The position numbers and the translations under genes were made by a program. Below the pieces are notes generated by a model. The model was not told the DNA's origin and did not search any database. It saw nothing but the letters and a program-made list of their open reading frames with translations. DNA of 64,000 nt, taken from positions 1,488,001 to 1,552,000 of the forward strand of contig NC_019908.1 in assembly GCF_000325665.1 (NCBI RefSeq), given 5' to 3'. Position 1 is the first letter of the stretch, and each line of letters begins with the position of its first letter. The DNA is from Brachyspira pilosicoli P43/6/78 (GTDB lineage Bacteria > Spirochaetota > Brachyspiria > Brachyspirales > Brachyspiraceae). Positions 9,591 through 19,178 of the stretch are shown one piece after another.

Positions 9591-9857
9591 ATGGAAAGTT
9601 TTAAATATATTATTAACAATACAAACAATATACATGCAAGACCTTTAAGCGAACTTGCTAAAATAGCAAAAGACAGCGAATGCGATGTTACTATAATAAA
9701 AGATAATACATCAAAAGATATAAAAAAAATAATAGGCATAATGCAATTAGGCTTAAAAGTTGGAGATGAAGTTATTATCAATATAAAAGGAGAAAATAAA
9801 TCAAAAGAGAGTGAAGCTAAAAAAAATATCTTGAATTTTTTTAAAACGAATTTTTAA
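9591..9857 (+). CDS. HPr-family phosphocarrier lacking the Ser46 site
   Basis: An 88-residue HPr-like protein with the active-site motif NIHARP, in which His15 accepts phosphate from enzyme I. Aligning KKIIGIMQLG with the canonical KSIMGVMSLG places Lys46 where HPr kinase would phosphorylate Ser46. The ATG directly follows the stop of the LicR-type regulator, with no gap, so translation is likely coupled. It may be a dedicated phosphocarrier for the adjacent regulator or PTS and should not enter HprK-dependent catabolite repression. A general HPr presumably lies elsewhere in the genome. Confidence 0.88.
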   Translation: MESFKYIINNTNNIHARPLSELAKIAKDSECDVTIIKDNTSKDIKKIIGIMQLGLKVGDEVIINIKGENKSKESEAKKNILNFFKTNF

Positions 9858-9864
9858 TATAAAA

Positions 9865-9895
9865 AAAGAGGCTATTATTAAATAATAACCTCTTT
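9865..9895. terminator. Bidirectional intrinsic terminator
   Basis: A hairpin with arms AAAGAGG and CCTCTTT extended by a TATTATT/ATAATA inner stem lies between the convergent HPr and pnp genes. A/T runs on both sides suit termination on either strand. Confidence 0.8.
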
Positions 9896-9917
9896 ATATA
9901 TTTATAATACTAAAATA

Positions 9918-12056
9918 TTAAAATCTCTTTTTTCTGTCATGCTTTCTTTTATTGTTGTTTTCTTCTTCAACATAATCAGCAGGTTTTTCAAGTAAAGCTT
10001 TTCTGCTTAAAGAGTATTTGCCGCCTTTAACATCTATAATTTTTACTTTTACTTCATCGCCAATCTTTAAAACTTCTTCCACATTCATAACATGTTTATA
10101 AGCAAGTTCAGATATATGACAAAGTCCTTCTACACCAGGTAAAATCTCTATAAAAGCACCAAACTCTTTAATGTCTTTTACAACACCGTCATAAACTTCA
10201 CCAACCTCAGGGTCTTTAACATAAGAGTTAATAAGGCTAATAGTTTTATCTAAAGTAGGAGTATCTGGAGCAAATATATTAATTACGCCGCTATCTTGTA
10301 TCTCAACATCACTTCCAGTCTCTTCAATGATAGCTTTTATATTTTTTCCTCCAGGTCCAATCAATACTCTAATTTTCTCAGGGTTTACATCCATAGTTTT
10401 ATACTTAGGAGCAAAATCTGAAATCTCATTAGGGTTAGATATAGTAGCTTCAATTTTATCAAGTATAAAATATCTTGCCTTTTTAGCCTGTTCTAAAGCC
10501 TCTTTTAATATTTGAGTAGATATACCAGTAAGTTTAATATCAAGCTGGAAAGCAGTGATACCTTTACGTGTACCAGCAACCTTAAAGTCCATATCTCCTA
10601 AATGGTCTTCAACACCCTGTATATCTGTAAGCACTTTATATCCATCTTTATAAGTAGCAAGTCCCATAGCAATACCAGCAACACTAGCATTAAGAGGAAC
10701 ACCAGCTGAAAGAAGCGACATAGTGGAAGCACAGATTGTAGCCATTGATGAAGAACCGTTACTTTCTAATATTTCAGCAACTACTCTTATAGTGTATGGG
10801 AATTTATCTTTTGGAGGAAGTACTGCATTAAAAGAACGCTCTGCTAAATTACCATGTCCAATTTCTCTTCTTCCAGGAGAGCCGTATCTTCCAACTTCTC
10901 CAACAGAAAATGGAGGGAAATTATAATGAAGCATGAAAGTTTTATTTTCTTTTCCGTATATATCGTCCATTAATTGAGCATCTTTCTCGCTTCCTAATGT
11001 AACTATAGATAAACATTGAGTTTGTCCTCTAGTAAATAAAGCAGAACCATGAACTCTAGGAATAAGATTAGTCATTGTGCTTATAGGGCGAATCTCATCT
11101 AAAGCTCTTCCGTCTGGACGCATTCCCTTCTCTACTATAGCCTCTCTTACAATTTCTTCTTCTATAGAATGACAAATGCCTTTAACTTGAGATATTAATT
11201 TTTCATCTTCTATTTTTGTTTTAATATACTCTTCTACTTCATTAAAAGCATTATCCATACTTTCATTTCTTTTAGCTTTATCAGGATTATAATTAGCAGC
11301 TTCTATTTTTTCTCTGCCGTATTCAGTAACCATCTTTACTAATTCAGCATCATACTCAAATAATTCCTGTTCTATTTTTTGAGTACCGCAAAGAGCAGCC
11401 ATTTCATTTTGCATATCAATATATTTCTGCATCTCTTTATGAGCTAACTCTATAGCACCGATAAATACTTCCTCAGAAACCTCTCTTGCCTCACCTTCAA
11501 TCATAAGTATAGCATCTTTACTTCCAGCAACTATAATATCTAATTCGCTTGATGCAAGTTCACGGTTTTTAGGGTTGATGATATATTCACCATTTTTGTA
11601 CCCTATTCTTACAGCTGCCACAGGTCCTCCGAAAGGTATCCAAGAAATAGTGAGTGCTGCAGATGAAGCTATTAAAGCTAAAGCATCTGTAGGCATATCA
11701 GTATCTACAGAAAGTACTGTAGGAATAATTTGCACCTCATTTCTAAAACCTTCAGGGAAAAGCGGTCTTAAAGGTCTATCTATTATACGAGAAATAAGTA
11801 TCTCTTTATCTCTAGGTTTAGCTTCTCTTTTGAAGAAACCACCAGGAATTTTACCGCCTGCATAATATTTTTCATTATAATTTACAGTAAGCGGGAAAAA
11901 GTCTGATTCTAAATTAGGCTCTTTTGCCGCAACAACTGTAGCTAAAATAGTAGTATTTCCTAATCTTAAAGTTACTGAACCATGTGCTTGTTTTGCTAAA
12001 AGTCCTGTCTCTAAAATTAATTCTTCTCCGCAAAATACACTCTTAACTGTTACCAT
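9918..12056 (-). CDS. pnp: Polyribonucleotide nucleotidyltransferase (PNPase)
   Basis: A 712-residue protein with two RNase PH-like domains separated by a helical domain, a KH domain (VLIGPGGKNIKAI), an S1 domain (GVVKDIKEFGAFIE) and a basic tail (KRKHDRKKRF). It degrades RNA phosphorolytically from the 3' end and takes part in mRNA turnover. Length and domain order are canonical. A GGAG precedes the ATG. It follows rpsO by 61 bp in the same direction, the widely conserved rpsO-pnp order. Confidence 0.98.
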   Translation of the reverse strand: MVTVKSVFCGEELILETGLLAKQAHGSVTLRLGNTTILATVVAAKEPNLESDFFPLTVNYNEKYYAGGKIPGGFFKREAKPRDKEILISRIIDRPLRPLFPEGFRNEVQIIPTVLSVDTDMPTDALALIASSAALTISWIPFGGPVAAVRIGYKNGEYIINPKNRELASSELDIIVAGSKDAILMIEGEAREVSEEVFIGAIELAHKEMQKYIDMQNEMAALCGTQKIEQELFEYDAELVKMVTEYGREKIEAANYNPDKAKRNESMDNAFNEVEEYIKTKIEDEKLISQVKGICHSIEEEIVREAIVEKGMRPDGRALDEIRPISTMTNLIPRVHGSALFTRGQTQCLSIVTLGSEKDAQLMDDIYGKENKTFMLHYNFPPFSVGEVGRYGSPGRREIGHGNLAERSFNAVLPPKDKFPYTIRVVAEILESNGSSSMATICASTMSLLSAGVPLNASVAGIAMGLATYKDGYKVLTDIQGVEDHLGDMDFKVAGTRKGITAFQLDIKLTGISTQILKEALEQAKKARYFILDKIEATISNPNEISDFAPKYKTMDVNPEKIRVLIGPGGKNIKAIIEETGSDVEIQDSGVINIFAPDTPTLDKTISLINSYVKDPEVGEVYDGVVKDIKEFGAFIEILPGVEGLCHISELAYKHVMNVEEVLKIGDEVKVKIIDVKGGKYSLSRKALLEKPADYVEEENNNKRKHDRKKRF

Positions 12057-12117
12057 ATATTCTCCTTATTACAAAATACCATAGACAGTATTAACTATTC
12101 ACTATTATCAAGCACTA

Positions 12118-12387
12118 TTATTTTCTTATTTTTAATTTCTGTATAAGATTTTTATAAGCTTCAAGGTCAGTTCTTCTTAAATAATTAAGAAGTTTTCTTC
12201 TTTTAGCTACCATTTTAAGAAGTCCCATTCTTGAATGATTATCTTTTGTGTGCTCTTGGAAATGTCCTTTTAAATAAGTTATACGATTAGTTAAAAGAGC
12301 TATTTGTACTTCTGCTGAACCTGTATCTTTTTCGTTCTTTCCAAATTCTTTAATAATTTTTAGTTTTTCGTCTGCTGTAATAGACAT
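12118..12387 (-). CDS. rpsO: 30S ribosomal protein S15
   Basis: 89 residues with the S15 signature ([15 protein letters not shown], then [12 protein letters not shown]). It binds 16S rRNA early in assembly of the small-subunit platform. Its first 28 bp overlap the 3' end of ribF in another frame, with AGGAG-like sequence inside ribF, so translation is probably coupled to ribF. The order ribF-rpsO-pnp matches that known in Bacillus. Confidence 0.98.
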   Translation of the reverse strand: MSITADEKLKIIKEFGKNEKDTGSAEVQIALLTNRITYLKGHFQEHTKDNHSRMGLLKMVAKRRKLLNYLRRTDLEAYKNLIQKLKIRK

Positions 12388-13289
12388 TTTTTTCTCCTTT
12401 TGAAATATTTTCTTACATTGTATTCATCTTTTTCTAATAATGATTTCACTTCTTCTATAGAGTTAACTTTAATATTATCTCTAATATATTTAAGAAATAT
12501 AACTGTTATTTTTTTACCATATATCATTTTAGAAAAATCTAATATATGGCTTTCTACTCTAAGTTCTTTATTTATGTTGCTTATACCTATAAACGTTAGA
12601 GCTTTATATAATTTAGCACTGTTTCCTATTTTTACTAAAGAGCTGTAAACCCCCATCTTAGGAACAAATATGCTATCATTTAATTCTAAATTAGCAGTAG
12701 GATAACCAATCTTTCTGCCCAAAGCATTACCATGTATTATAATGCCGCTCATACTATAATTTCTGCCAAGCATCTTAGAAACATTATCTACTTCGCCGTT
12801 AGATAAACAATCTCTTATTTTACTGCTGGATACCTTATCTCCGCAATGATTAAGAAAATTAACTATATTTACATTAACGCCTTTTTCTAAAGCATATCTC
12901 TTTAGAAAATCAATATCTCCAACTCTATCCTTACCAAAAGCAAAGTCTTCTCCAATAACAATTCGCTTCATCTTATAATATTCTATTAACCTATTAAAGA
13001 ACTCTTTAGCCTCCATTGTATAAAATTCTGGTAAAAAGTCAATAACTATTATATAATTAACACCCAAAGCCTTGATAAAAGATATATTTTCTTCCATATT
13101 ATAAATAGATACATTCTTCTTTCTTATCATCATAACAACAGATAATAAGTTATATTTCTTAGCCATATTAACAGTATATTTAATAAGCTTCTGATGCCCC
13201 TTATGAACACCGTCAAATTTACCTATTGTAACTACACTACCCTTTTTTATATCTATCTTGCAAAAATCATTAATAACAACTTGATTCAT
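12360..13289 (-). CDS. ribF: Bifunctional riboflavin kinase / FAD synthetase
   Basis: A 309-residue protein. The N-terminal nucleotidyltransferase domain has [13 protein letters not shown] (about 22-34) and the C-terminal riboflavin kinase domain has [13 protein letters not shown]. It converts riboflavin to FMN and then FAD in the cytoplasm. Length is typical. Its stop lies 28 bp inside rpsO, an unusually long overlap for these genes. It lies 4 bp after the membrane protein gene at 13294, so the two are probably co-transcribed. Confidence 0.95.
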   Translation of the reverse strand: MNQVVINDFCKIDIKKGSVVTIGKFDGVHKGHQKLIKYTVNMAKKYNLLSVVMMIRKKNVSIYNMEENISFIKALGVNYIIVIDFLPEFYTMEAKEFFNRLIEYYKMKRIVIGEDFAFGKDRVGDIDFLKRYALEKGVNVNIVNFLNHCGDKVSSSKIRDCLSNGEVDNVSKMLGRNYSMSGIIIHGNALGRKIGYPTANLELNDSIFVPKMGVYSSLVKIGNSAKLYKALTFIGISNINKELRVESHILDFSKMIYGKKITVIFLKYIRDNIKVNSIEEVKSLLEKDEYNVRKYFKRRKKCLLQQTKN

Positions 13290-13293
13290 TCTA

Positions 13294-14241
13294 TCATTCT
13301 TCCATTCTCTTATTATTACGCATTAATATAATATTTATAACTAAAGACAATATTATAATTAATAAAGAAAAAACACATAAAAATATACTAAAATTAATAT
13401 AATTATCCATTAAAAAACTATATTTAAATCTAACAAAGAAAAATACTATTCCAAGCATTATATAAATAATAAATCCCAAAAGCATATTATGATATACAAA
13501 CTTAGAAAATGATAAAGAGCTGCTAATCATATAAACTGATAACAACAATAAAAATAAAGCAATATATAAAATAGATACAAAAAATACAGATAAATCATTA
13601 ACACTAATATATTTTAATAATCTATTCAAATAAGATGACATATCAAAGCCAAATACTATATCTTCTACAATTCCAGATATATAGCCATAAATATTTTTTC
13701 TGCTCAAAGAAACCAAATCCTTATTTACAACATCATTGCTATTTATTTCTACAACATTATTCATAATAACTTCATTTTTTGTAACAATCATATTATCAGC
13801 AAAGTATAGTTTATTAGAATATACAGTATCTATTAATATTGAACTAGCATATGCATCATTAGTAGGAGTAGCTTTTATTAAATAATTATCTACCTTATAT
13901 AAATAATTTGAATCTTTTATGATGTATTTATCAGCATATTCTATATCATTAAAATTAGCATTAAAAAATATTATGTAAGATGGATATATTAAAGCTATTA
14001 TACTAAATATAATTATAGTAATAATATTTAATATATGATTTTTTTTATTAAATACGCCTATAAATATAGAGCTGCATAAAAAAGATATAAATAATATAGA
14101 AAAAATATTACTTATGCAAAAATTTTTTAAAACACTTATATTAAAACCATATAAAAAGTTTTCTAAATATCTAAATAAATAAATACAAAAAAATATTATA
14201 AAAAATATAAATGCCGTAAATAAATTCTTCGCAACTTTCAT
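13294..14241 (-). CDS. Membrane protein with LptF/LptG-like topology
   Basis: A 315-residue protein with three hydrophobic segments (about 7-25, 42-62, 72-95), a polar non-membrane stretch (about 96-205) and three more segments (about 212-237, 248-270, 280-308). This is the 3TM, periplasmic beta domain, 3TM plan of the LptF/LptG permeases that export lipopolysaccharide. I see no sequence motif that proves the family, and the soluble part is shorter than usual. lpxD elsewhere in the window shows that lipid A-type molecules are made. It is just upstream of ribF on the same strand. Confidence 0.45.
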   Translation of the reverse strand: MKVAKNLFTAFIFFIIFFCIYLFRYLENFLYGFNISVLKNFCISNIFSILFISFLCSSIFIGVFNKKNHILNIITIIIFSIIALIYPSYIIFFNANFNDIEYADKYIIKDSNYLYKVDNYLIKATPTNDAYASSILIDTVYSNKLYFADNMIVTKNEVIMNNVVEINSNDVVNKDLVSLSRKNIYGYISGIVEDIVFGFDMSSYLNRLLKYISVNDLSVFFVSILYIALFLLLLSVYMISSSLSFSKFVYHNMLLGFIIYIMLGIVFFFVRFKYSFLMDNYINFSIFLCVFSLLIIILSLVINIILMRNNKRMEE

Positions 14242-14289
14242 AACATATATATTATACTATAAAGACAAAAATTCAAGCATAAAAAACAT

Positions 14290-14670
14290 TTAAGCAGATT
14301 TAGTATGATTAAATATTCCAAAATTGTAAAGAGCATCATTTAAACTCTCAAATGATTCTATTGAGTTTGAAAGCTCCATTAAATCATAATCCATTTGAAC
14401 AATACCATTCATATTTGAAAGTACAATATCTCCATAGCAATCATTATTAAGTTCTTTTTTAAAATCTATAAAATAATTCCATATATCCCTTTCAATAAAA
14501 GAACATTCAGAAAGATTAAGTATTATATTATTAATGCCCTTAGATAGATATTCAAACATTATATCTTTTATTTTAGGAAGAGATTCTAAGCATATATTCT
14601 TTTTTAAATATAATACCATTACAGAATCTTCTTTTATGAGATAATTAATTTCAAATGAACAATCAATCAT
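14290..14670 (-). CDS. STAS-domain protein
   Basis: A 126-residue protein with the alpha/beta layout of a STAS (anti-anti-sigma factor-like) domain: a central strand NNIILNLSECSFIERD, then GDIVLSN, and a C-terminal helix FESLNDAL. The position where classical anti-anti-sigma factors carry a phosphorylatable serine falls in ECSFIERD, so Ser is present nearby, but the register is uncertain. It stands alone, with no anti-sigma kinase beside it. It could be a structural partner in a regulatory or membrane complex; its function is unknown. Confidence 0.6.
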   Translation of the reverse strand: MIDCSFEINYLIKEDSVMVLYLKKNICLESLPKIKDIMFEYLSKGINNIILNLSECSFIERDIWNYFIDFKKELNNDCYGDIVLSNMNGIVQMDYDLMELSNSIESFESLNDALYNFGIFNHTKSA

Positions 14671-14741
14671 ATTTATATGATAACAACTTTTTATCTTTTG
14701 TCAACAAAAATTCATAAAATAATATTGTTGTTAACATTTAA

Positions 14742-14769
14742 TTGACAAATAAGTATTATCTATTATACT
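14742..14769 (+). promoter_or_regulatory. Promoter of the CoA-disulfide reductase-like gene
   Basis: TTGACA (14742-14747) and TATACT (14764-14769) are separated by 16 bp, about 40 bp upstream of the ATG at 14810. The -35 lies inside a loose TTGTTAA/TTGACAA dyad that could be a repressor site. Confidence 0.7.
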
Positions 14770-14809
14770 TTAAACGTAGATTTATTTTTATTAACGGAGT
14801 TTATTATTT

Positions 14810-16150
14810 ATGAAAAAAATCATTATTATAGGAGGCGTTGCAGCTGGAATGAGTGCTGCTGCAAAGGCAAGAAGATTAGACAAAGATGCTGTTATAACAG
14901 TTTATGAAAAAACTGAATATGTATCTTGGGGAGCTTGCGGTATGCCGTATTATGTTGGAGGTTTTTTTGATAGTTCCAACACTATGATAGCAAGAACTGC
15001 TGAGGCTACTATAAAATCTGGAATAGATTTAAAAGTTAAACATGAAGTATTAAAAATTGATGCTAATAACAAAAAAGTAGTAGTAAAAGATTTAGAAAAT
15101 AATAAAGAGTTTGAAGACAGCTATGATACTTTGCTTATAGCTACTGGAGCAAAATCTATAATACCAAAAATAGAAAATATTAATATTGGAAATGTATCTA
15201 CACTTAAAGAGTTTACTGATGCTCTTAACATGAAAGAAAAAATGAAAGATGAGAAAATAAAGAATGTAGTAGTGCTTGGTGCTGGTTTTATAGCTATAGA
15301 GGCTGCACATAATATAAAGCATCTTGGTAAAAATGTGAGAATAATACAGCGTTCTGATAGAGTATTTGGAGCGAAATTTGATAAAGAGTTTTCTGATTTA
15401 GCTATTGAAAATATAAAGGCACATATTGATTTAAACTTAAATGAAAAAGTTTTATCATTAGAAGCAGACAGCAATAATAATGTTAAAGCAGTTGTTACAG
15501 ATAAAGGTAAATATGATGCTGATTATGTTGTTGTTGCTATTGGAGTGACCCCTAATAGTGATTTGGCTAAAGAGGCTAGAATAAAATTAATGGAAAATGG
15601 TGCTATATTTGTTGATAGAGAAGGAAAGACTAGTATTGATTCTATATATGCTGCGGGGGATTGTGCTGGAATATATGACAGAGTATTAAATGATACAAGC
15701 TATGCTGCTTTAGCTACTGGTGCTAATAAACTTGGAAGAATGGTTGCTTCTAATTTGATTGGAGGAAAAGAAAAGTTTATTGGGAGCTTAGGAAGCGCTT
15801 GTATACTTTGCTTTGATTTGGAGATGGCAAGAACTGGTATTACAGAAGAAGAAGCTAAAAAAAGAAATATTAATTATAAAACTGTTACAGTAAAAGATAT
15901 TGACCATACACATTATTATCCGGATTATCAGGACTTACACATTAAACTAGTATATTCTGCAGAAGACAGAAAAATATTAGGCGGTCAGATTGCTGGAAAA
16001 AGAGGGGCTGTGCTTAGAAGCGATGTAATAGCTGCTTGTATACATGCTGGGCTTACTGTTGATGAGTTGGGTATGCTTGATTTATGTTATGCTCCTCCTT
16101 TTGCACGCACTTGGGACTCTTTAAATGTTGTAGGCAATGCTGCTAAATAA
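14810..16150 (+). CDS. CoA-disulfide reductase / NADH oxidase-type flavoprotein
   Basis: A 446-residue pyridine nucleotide-disulfide oxidoreductase. It has an N-terminal FAD motif IIGGVAAGMSAA, a single redox cysteine (Cys43) in SWGACGMPYYVGG, an NAD-binding GAGFIAIE segment, the second FAD motif IDSIYAAGDCA, and a C-terminal dimerisation domain. The lone N-terminal Cys separates it from two-cysteine reductases and is typical of CoA-disulfide reductases and H2O-forming NADH oxidases. It probably serves oxygen or thiol-redox defence. It has a strong promoter and a GGAG site and is a single-gene unit. Confidence 0.85.
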   Translation: MKKIIIIGGVAAGMSAAAKARRLDKDAVITVYEKTEYVSWGACGMPYYVGGFFDSSNTMIARTAEATIKSGIDLKVKHEVLKIDANNKKVVVKDLENNKEFEDSYDTLLIATGAKSIIPKIENINIGNVSTLKEFTDALNMKEKMKDEKIKNVVVLGAGFIAIEAAHNIKHLGKNVRIIQRSDRVFGAKFDKEFSDLAIENIKAHIDLNLNEKVLSLEADSNNNVKAVVTDKGKYDADYVVVAIGVTPNSDLAKEARIKLMENGAIFVDREGKTSIDSIYAAGDCAGIYDRVLNDTSYAALATGANKLGRMVASNLIGGKEKFIGSLGSACILCFDLEMARTGITEEEAKKRNINYKTVTVKDIDHTHYYPDYQDLHIKLVYSAEDRKILGGQIAGKRGAVLRSDVIAACIHAGLTVDELGMLDLCYAPPFARTWDSLNVVGNAAK

Positions 16151-16239
16151 TATAAAAAATTAAGTATTTACATTCAATTTTAAATATTATAATTCCGTTT
16201 TATTATATGGAGTTATAATGTTTAAAATTGGAGTTTTTT

Positions 16240-16848
16240 ATGTATAGGTATATATTTATCTTTATAATGTTTAGCTCTCTAATGCTATCTGCTCAAAACA
16301 ATATGGACACTAATAGCATAATGTATGACATATTAAAAAACAGAGCATATATCACAGAAAGAGATAAACTCACATCAAAAATAAATATACTTACCTCTTG
16401 GAAAAATACTCAAAAATATATGCGTGAAAATAGTTTTAGATTTTTCAAAAGATATGGAAGAACTTTAACATTAGAGTTTAGATATAGATATCCATACTAT
16501 TTTCAAGTAGCAAGCTCAACTCCTATAATATTTATGTTTGATGATGGAAGCACTTTAGAATTAACAAACATACAAAAAACAGTATATAATCCATTTACAA
16601 TGGGTAATTTAAAATACTATGATATAGAAGTAAGATATAAATTTAATAATGATAATGAGTTTGACAATTTCACTACAAAAAGCATATCAAATATAAGATT
16701 TAATTTTATTAATAATCTAAACGAAAACACCTACGAAGACATAGCAATATCGCCTACAGCAACAAGCAACTGGCAAAGCAATTTTACTATGTTTAGAGAT
16801 GCCATTAACAAGCTTGAAGAAATTCAAGGTTCAGCAAATACTTATTAA
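16240..16848 (+). CDS. Exported protein of unknown function
   Basis: 202 residues, starting at the ATG at 16240, 8 bp after a GGAG; an in-frame TTG four codons earlier is not needed. The N-terminus (YRYIFIFIMFSSLMLSAQ) is a signal peptide with a likely cleavage after Ser-Ala. The mature part is mixed alpha/beta with many aromatic residues and a repeated pattern of short polar strands. I do not recognise the family. It stands alone between CoA-disulfide reductase and a long spacer. Confidence 0.6.
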   Translation: MYRYIFIFIMFSSLMLSAQNNMDTNSIMYDILKNRAYITERDKLTSKINILTSWKNTQKYMRENSFRFFKRYGRTLTLEFRYRYPYYFQVASSTPIIFMFDDGSTLELTNIQKTVYNPFTMGNLKYYDIEVRYKFNNDNEFDNFTTKSISNIRFNFINNLNENTYEDIAISPTATSNWQSNFTMFRDAINKLEEIQGSANTY

Positions 16849-16877
16849 TAATTAATCTAAAATAGTTTAAAATATTA

Positions 16878-17160
16878 ACCGCACGGTAGACAAAATTTTG
16901 GTTAAAAATTTGGCTTATCATTTTAGATTTATTATGTTTTAAAGTAATGTTCTGCGTGCGTTGTGATATTTTTTAAGTTTTTTATTTGCAGGGCTTTGCG
17001 CTTAACGAAGTACACACCGTACAGCACCCCACTTCTTTTACAGACTCTCTGCGTGCCTGCGGCAAGGTACCTTTCGGTATTGGTATAAAAGAACCTTATA
17101 TCCTTCGGATACGCTTCGCGAAGAACTTCATTTTTAACCTAAAATATAAGCATTATAATA
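16878..17160. repeat. Composite intergenic repeat, copy 1
   Basis: The 442-bp spacer 16849-17290 holds no convincing gene. It contains ACCGCACGGT (16878-16887) and a GC-richer block: GCAGGGCTTTGCGC, CCACTTCTTTTAC, ATTGGTATAAAAGAACCT and ATCCTTCGGATACGCTTCGCGAAGAAC. The same modules recur at 39600-39900, 46141-46550 and 59625-60135. A 61-codon open frame across it has no start-site support and is an artefact of the repeat. Confidence 0.7.
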
Positions 17161-17217
17161 TATATAATTAAATATTAGCATAGTATGTAAATTTTTAGAA
17201 ATCTAGCAAAAAAAATT

Positions 17218-17266
17218 AAAGTTCTTTTACTACCGTATGTACTTCATTTAGCAGTAAAAGAACTTT
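17218..17266 (-). terminator. Terminator of the oppA gene
   Basis: Perfect 14-bp arms AAAGTTCTTTTACT / AGTAAAAGAACTTT around a 21-base loop lie just past the oppA stop. On the minus strand a T-rich tract follows. Confidence 0.7.
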
Positions 17267-17290
17267 TGTCAAAACACAATTTATTAAAAA

Positions 17291-18892
17291 TTATTTTTCT
17301 TTATAAGCATATGTGAATCTATGTATTGAAAGAGGATTATAATATACACCTTTTAATTTCTCTGATACAAGCAAAGGCTCAGTATTGAAATACATAGGCA
17401 TTATAGCATAACTATCTATCAATATCTTTTCAGCTTTATGCATAGCGTCCATTCTAGCATTTTTATCTGATGAAGTTAAAGCTACTTTTAAATATTCATC
17501 ATATTCTTTATTACTAAAAGTTGGGAAGTTTAGAGGTGCTGGAGTGGTAAATAAATCTAAGAAGTTAATAGGGTCATTAAAATCTGCATACCAACCGCCT
17601 CTCACTATAGTAAATAATCTGCTATATCTATTGCTAAAGAAAGCAGCCAACTCTTCTTGAACTATTTGAACATCTATACCTAAATTCTCTTTCCACATCT
17701 GCTGAACCGCTTCAAATATTGTAACATTTAATCCGCTGTCTGTGTTAAACTCTAAAACAGGAAAACCTTCACCATTTGGATATCCAGCCTCTGCTAATAA
17801 CCTTTTAGCTTCTTCAACATTTTTAGCATAATCATTTATATCAAAGAACTCTCCGCCCTTCTCTCTAAAATCTTCTCCATCAACATCATTAACACCATAA
17901 GGCACAAAAGCACTAGTAGGAACTTCTCCGCCTTTAGTAACATTTTCAACTATATATTTTCTGTCAATAGCTAATGTTAAAGCCTTACGTATTCTCACAT
18001 CCTTTAAAATCTCATTAGTAGTGCTGAAACAATAATAGTAAGAGCCTAATAAAGGTTTTATTTGCAATATGCCCTCTTCTTTTAATACAGGTATATCTTG
18101 TGTAGGAACTACTTTAGAAAAATCTAATGTTCCGTCTTTTATACCAGCAACTGAAGCAGTAGGGTTTTGCATCATTATAAAGTTTAATTTTTCAGGCAAC
18201 ACTTCTTTATAATTCCAATAATTTGTGTTTTTTACCATTACTATTCTATCATCGGGAGAAATTTCTATAGTTGTAAAAGGACCATTTCCTATATAAGTTT
18301 CTGCATTTACTTCCCATTTATCAGCATACTGTTCTATAATATCTTTTCTTACAGGGTAGAATGTAGTAAAACCAACTAAATCCAAAAAATAAACAGTAGG
18401 TCTTTCTAATACAACTTCTAAAGTATAATCATCTATAGCCTTAACTCCTAATTCTTCCTTAGTCAATTCACCAGCTATAATTTTTTCTGCATTTTTTACA
18501 GGAGCAAATTGATATCCATAATCGCTTGCAGTTTTTGGATCAACAACTCTCCTCCAAGAATATACAAAATCTTCAGCAGTTACATTTTTTCCATCACTCC
18601 ATTTAGCATTAGTTCTTAAATGGAATATGTATCTCAAACCGCCGTCAAGCTCTTCCCAGCTTTCAGCAGCTCCGCCGGACATTTTTCCGTCTTTATCAAT
18701 TGTAGTTAAACCCTCAAAAGCATGAGTGATATAGTATGATCCTATAACAGTAGAGCTTATAGCAGGGTCTATACTTTTTGTCTGCGGACCAAGGTTGATA
18801 TTTAATGTGTTATCAGATGACTCATTATTATTAGAACAAGATGCTAATAAAACAGATAACATCATTAAACAAGTAATAATTTTTAATCTCAT
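17291..18892 (-). CDS. oppA: Peptide ABC transporter substrate-binding lipoprotein (OppA family)
   Basis: A 533-residue family-5 solute-binding protein. The signal peptide ends in LLASC, so Cys19 should be lipidated. GPQTKSIDPAISST near the N-terminus, DGLRYIFHLR-type strands and KWSDGKNVTAEDFVYSWRR are classical OppA/MppA motifs. It captures oligopeptides (or peptidoglycan peptides) at the cell surface or periplasm for an ABC permease that is not in this window, so it is an orphan binding protein. Its length is normal. It ends before a strong hairpin. Confidence 0.92.
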   Translation of the reverse strand: MRLKIITCLMMLSVLLASCSNNNESSDNTLNINLGPQTKSIDPAISSTVIGSYYITHAFEGLTTIDKDGKMSGGAAESWEELDGGLRYIFHLRTNAKWSDGKNVTAEDFVYSWRRVVDPKTASDYGYQFAPVKNAEKIIAGELTKEELGVKAIDDYTLEVVLERPTVYFLDLVGFTTFYPVRKDIIEQYADKWEVNAETYIGNGPFTTIEISPDDRIVMVKNTNYWNYKEVLPEKLNFIMMQNPTASVAGIKDGTLDFSKVVPTQDIPVLKEEGILQIKPLLGSYYYCFSTTNEILKDVRIRKALTLAIDRKYIVENVTKGGEVPTSAFVPYGVNDVDGEDFREKGGEFFDINDYAKNVEEAKRLLAEAGYPNGEGFPVLEFNTDSGLNVTIFEAVQQMWKENLGIDVQIVQEELAAFFSNRYSRLFTIVRGGWYADFNDPINFLDLFTTPAPLNFPTFSNKEYDEYLKVALTSSDKNARMDAMHKAEKILIDSYAIMPMYFNTEPLLVSEKLKGVYYNPLSIHRFTYAYKEK

Positions 18893-19000
18893 AAATTAAC
18901 TCCAATATTTAATATATATTTAAAAAATACTGCATTTTTTAGCTAAAATATCGGTATTATAACTACATATATTCTTAAGATAATAGCTATAATATTTGTA

Positions 19001-19036
19001 CTTTTTGCTACGGGAAAAAGTCGATAGAAAATAATT
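19001..19036. repeat. Fragment of the composite intergenic repeat
   Basis: GTACTTTTTGCTACGGGAAA and a following AAGTC segment match the end module of the repeats at 21400-21435, 39840-39905 and 60070-60125. The rest of the element is absent. The oppA-htpG spacer (18893-19178) otherwise shows only AT-rich DNA. Confidence 0.55.
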
Positions 19037-19178
19037 ATTATAACTATTTTTATGAAATATGTTAAACATATGCTTCAAAAAATTTACAATAAAATTCTTA
19101 AAAGATAAAAATTGAAAAAATATAACCTTTAAAAATTATTCTCCCAATTTCTATCTTTAATAAAATCATAATCAACTA

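Noticed and set aside
14698-14762. Possible Rex-type redox operator before the CoA-disulfide reductase gene
   Set aside because: TTGTTAA and TTGACAA are loosely inverted, but the spacing is off by one and one arm mismatches; not enough to name a regulator.
16986-17171. Open frame of 61 codons within the spacer after the exported protein
   Set aside because: It lies wholly in the composite repeat, lacks a ribosome-binding site, and related frames appear in other repeat copies, so it is a repeat artefact.
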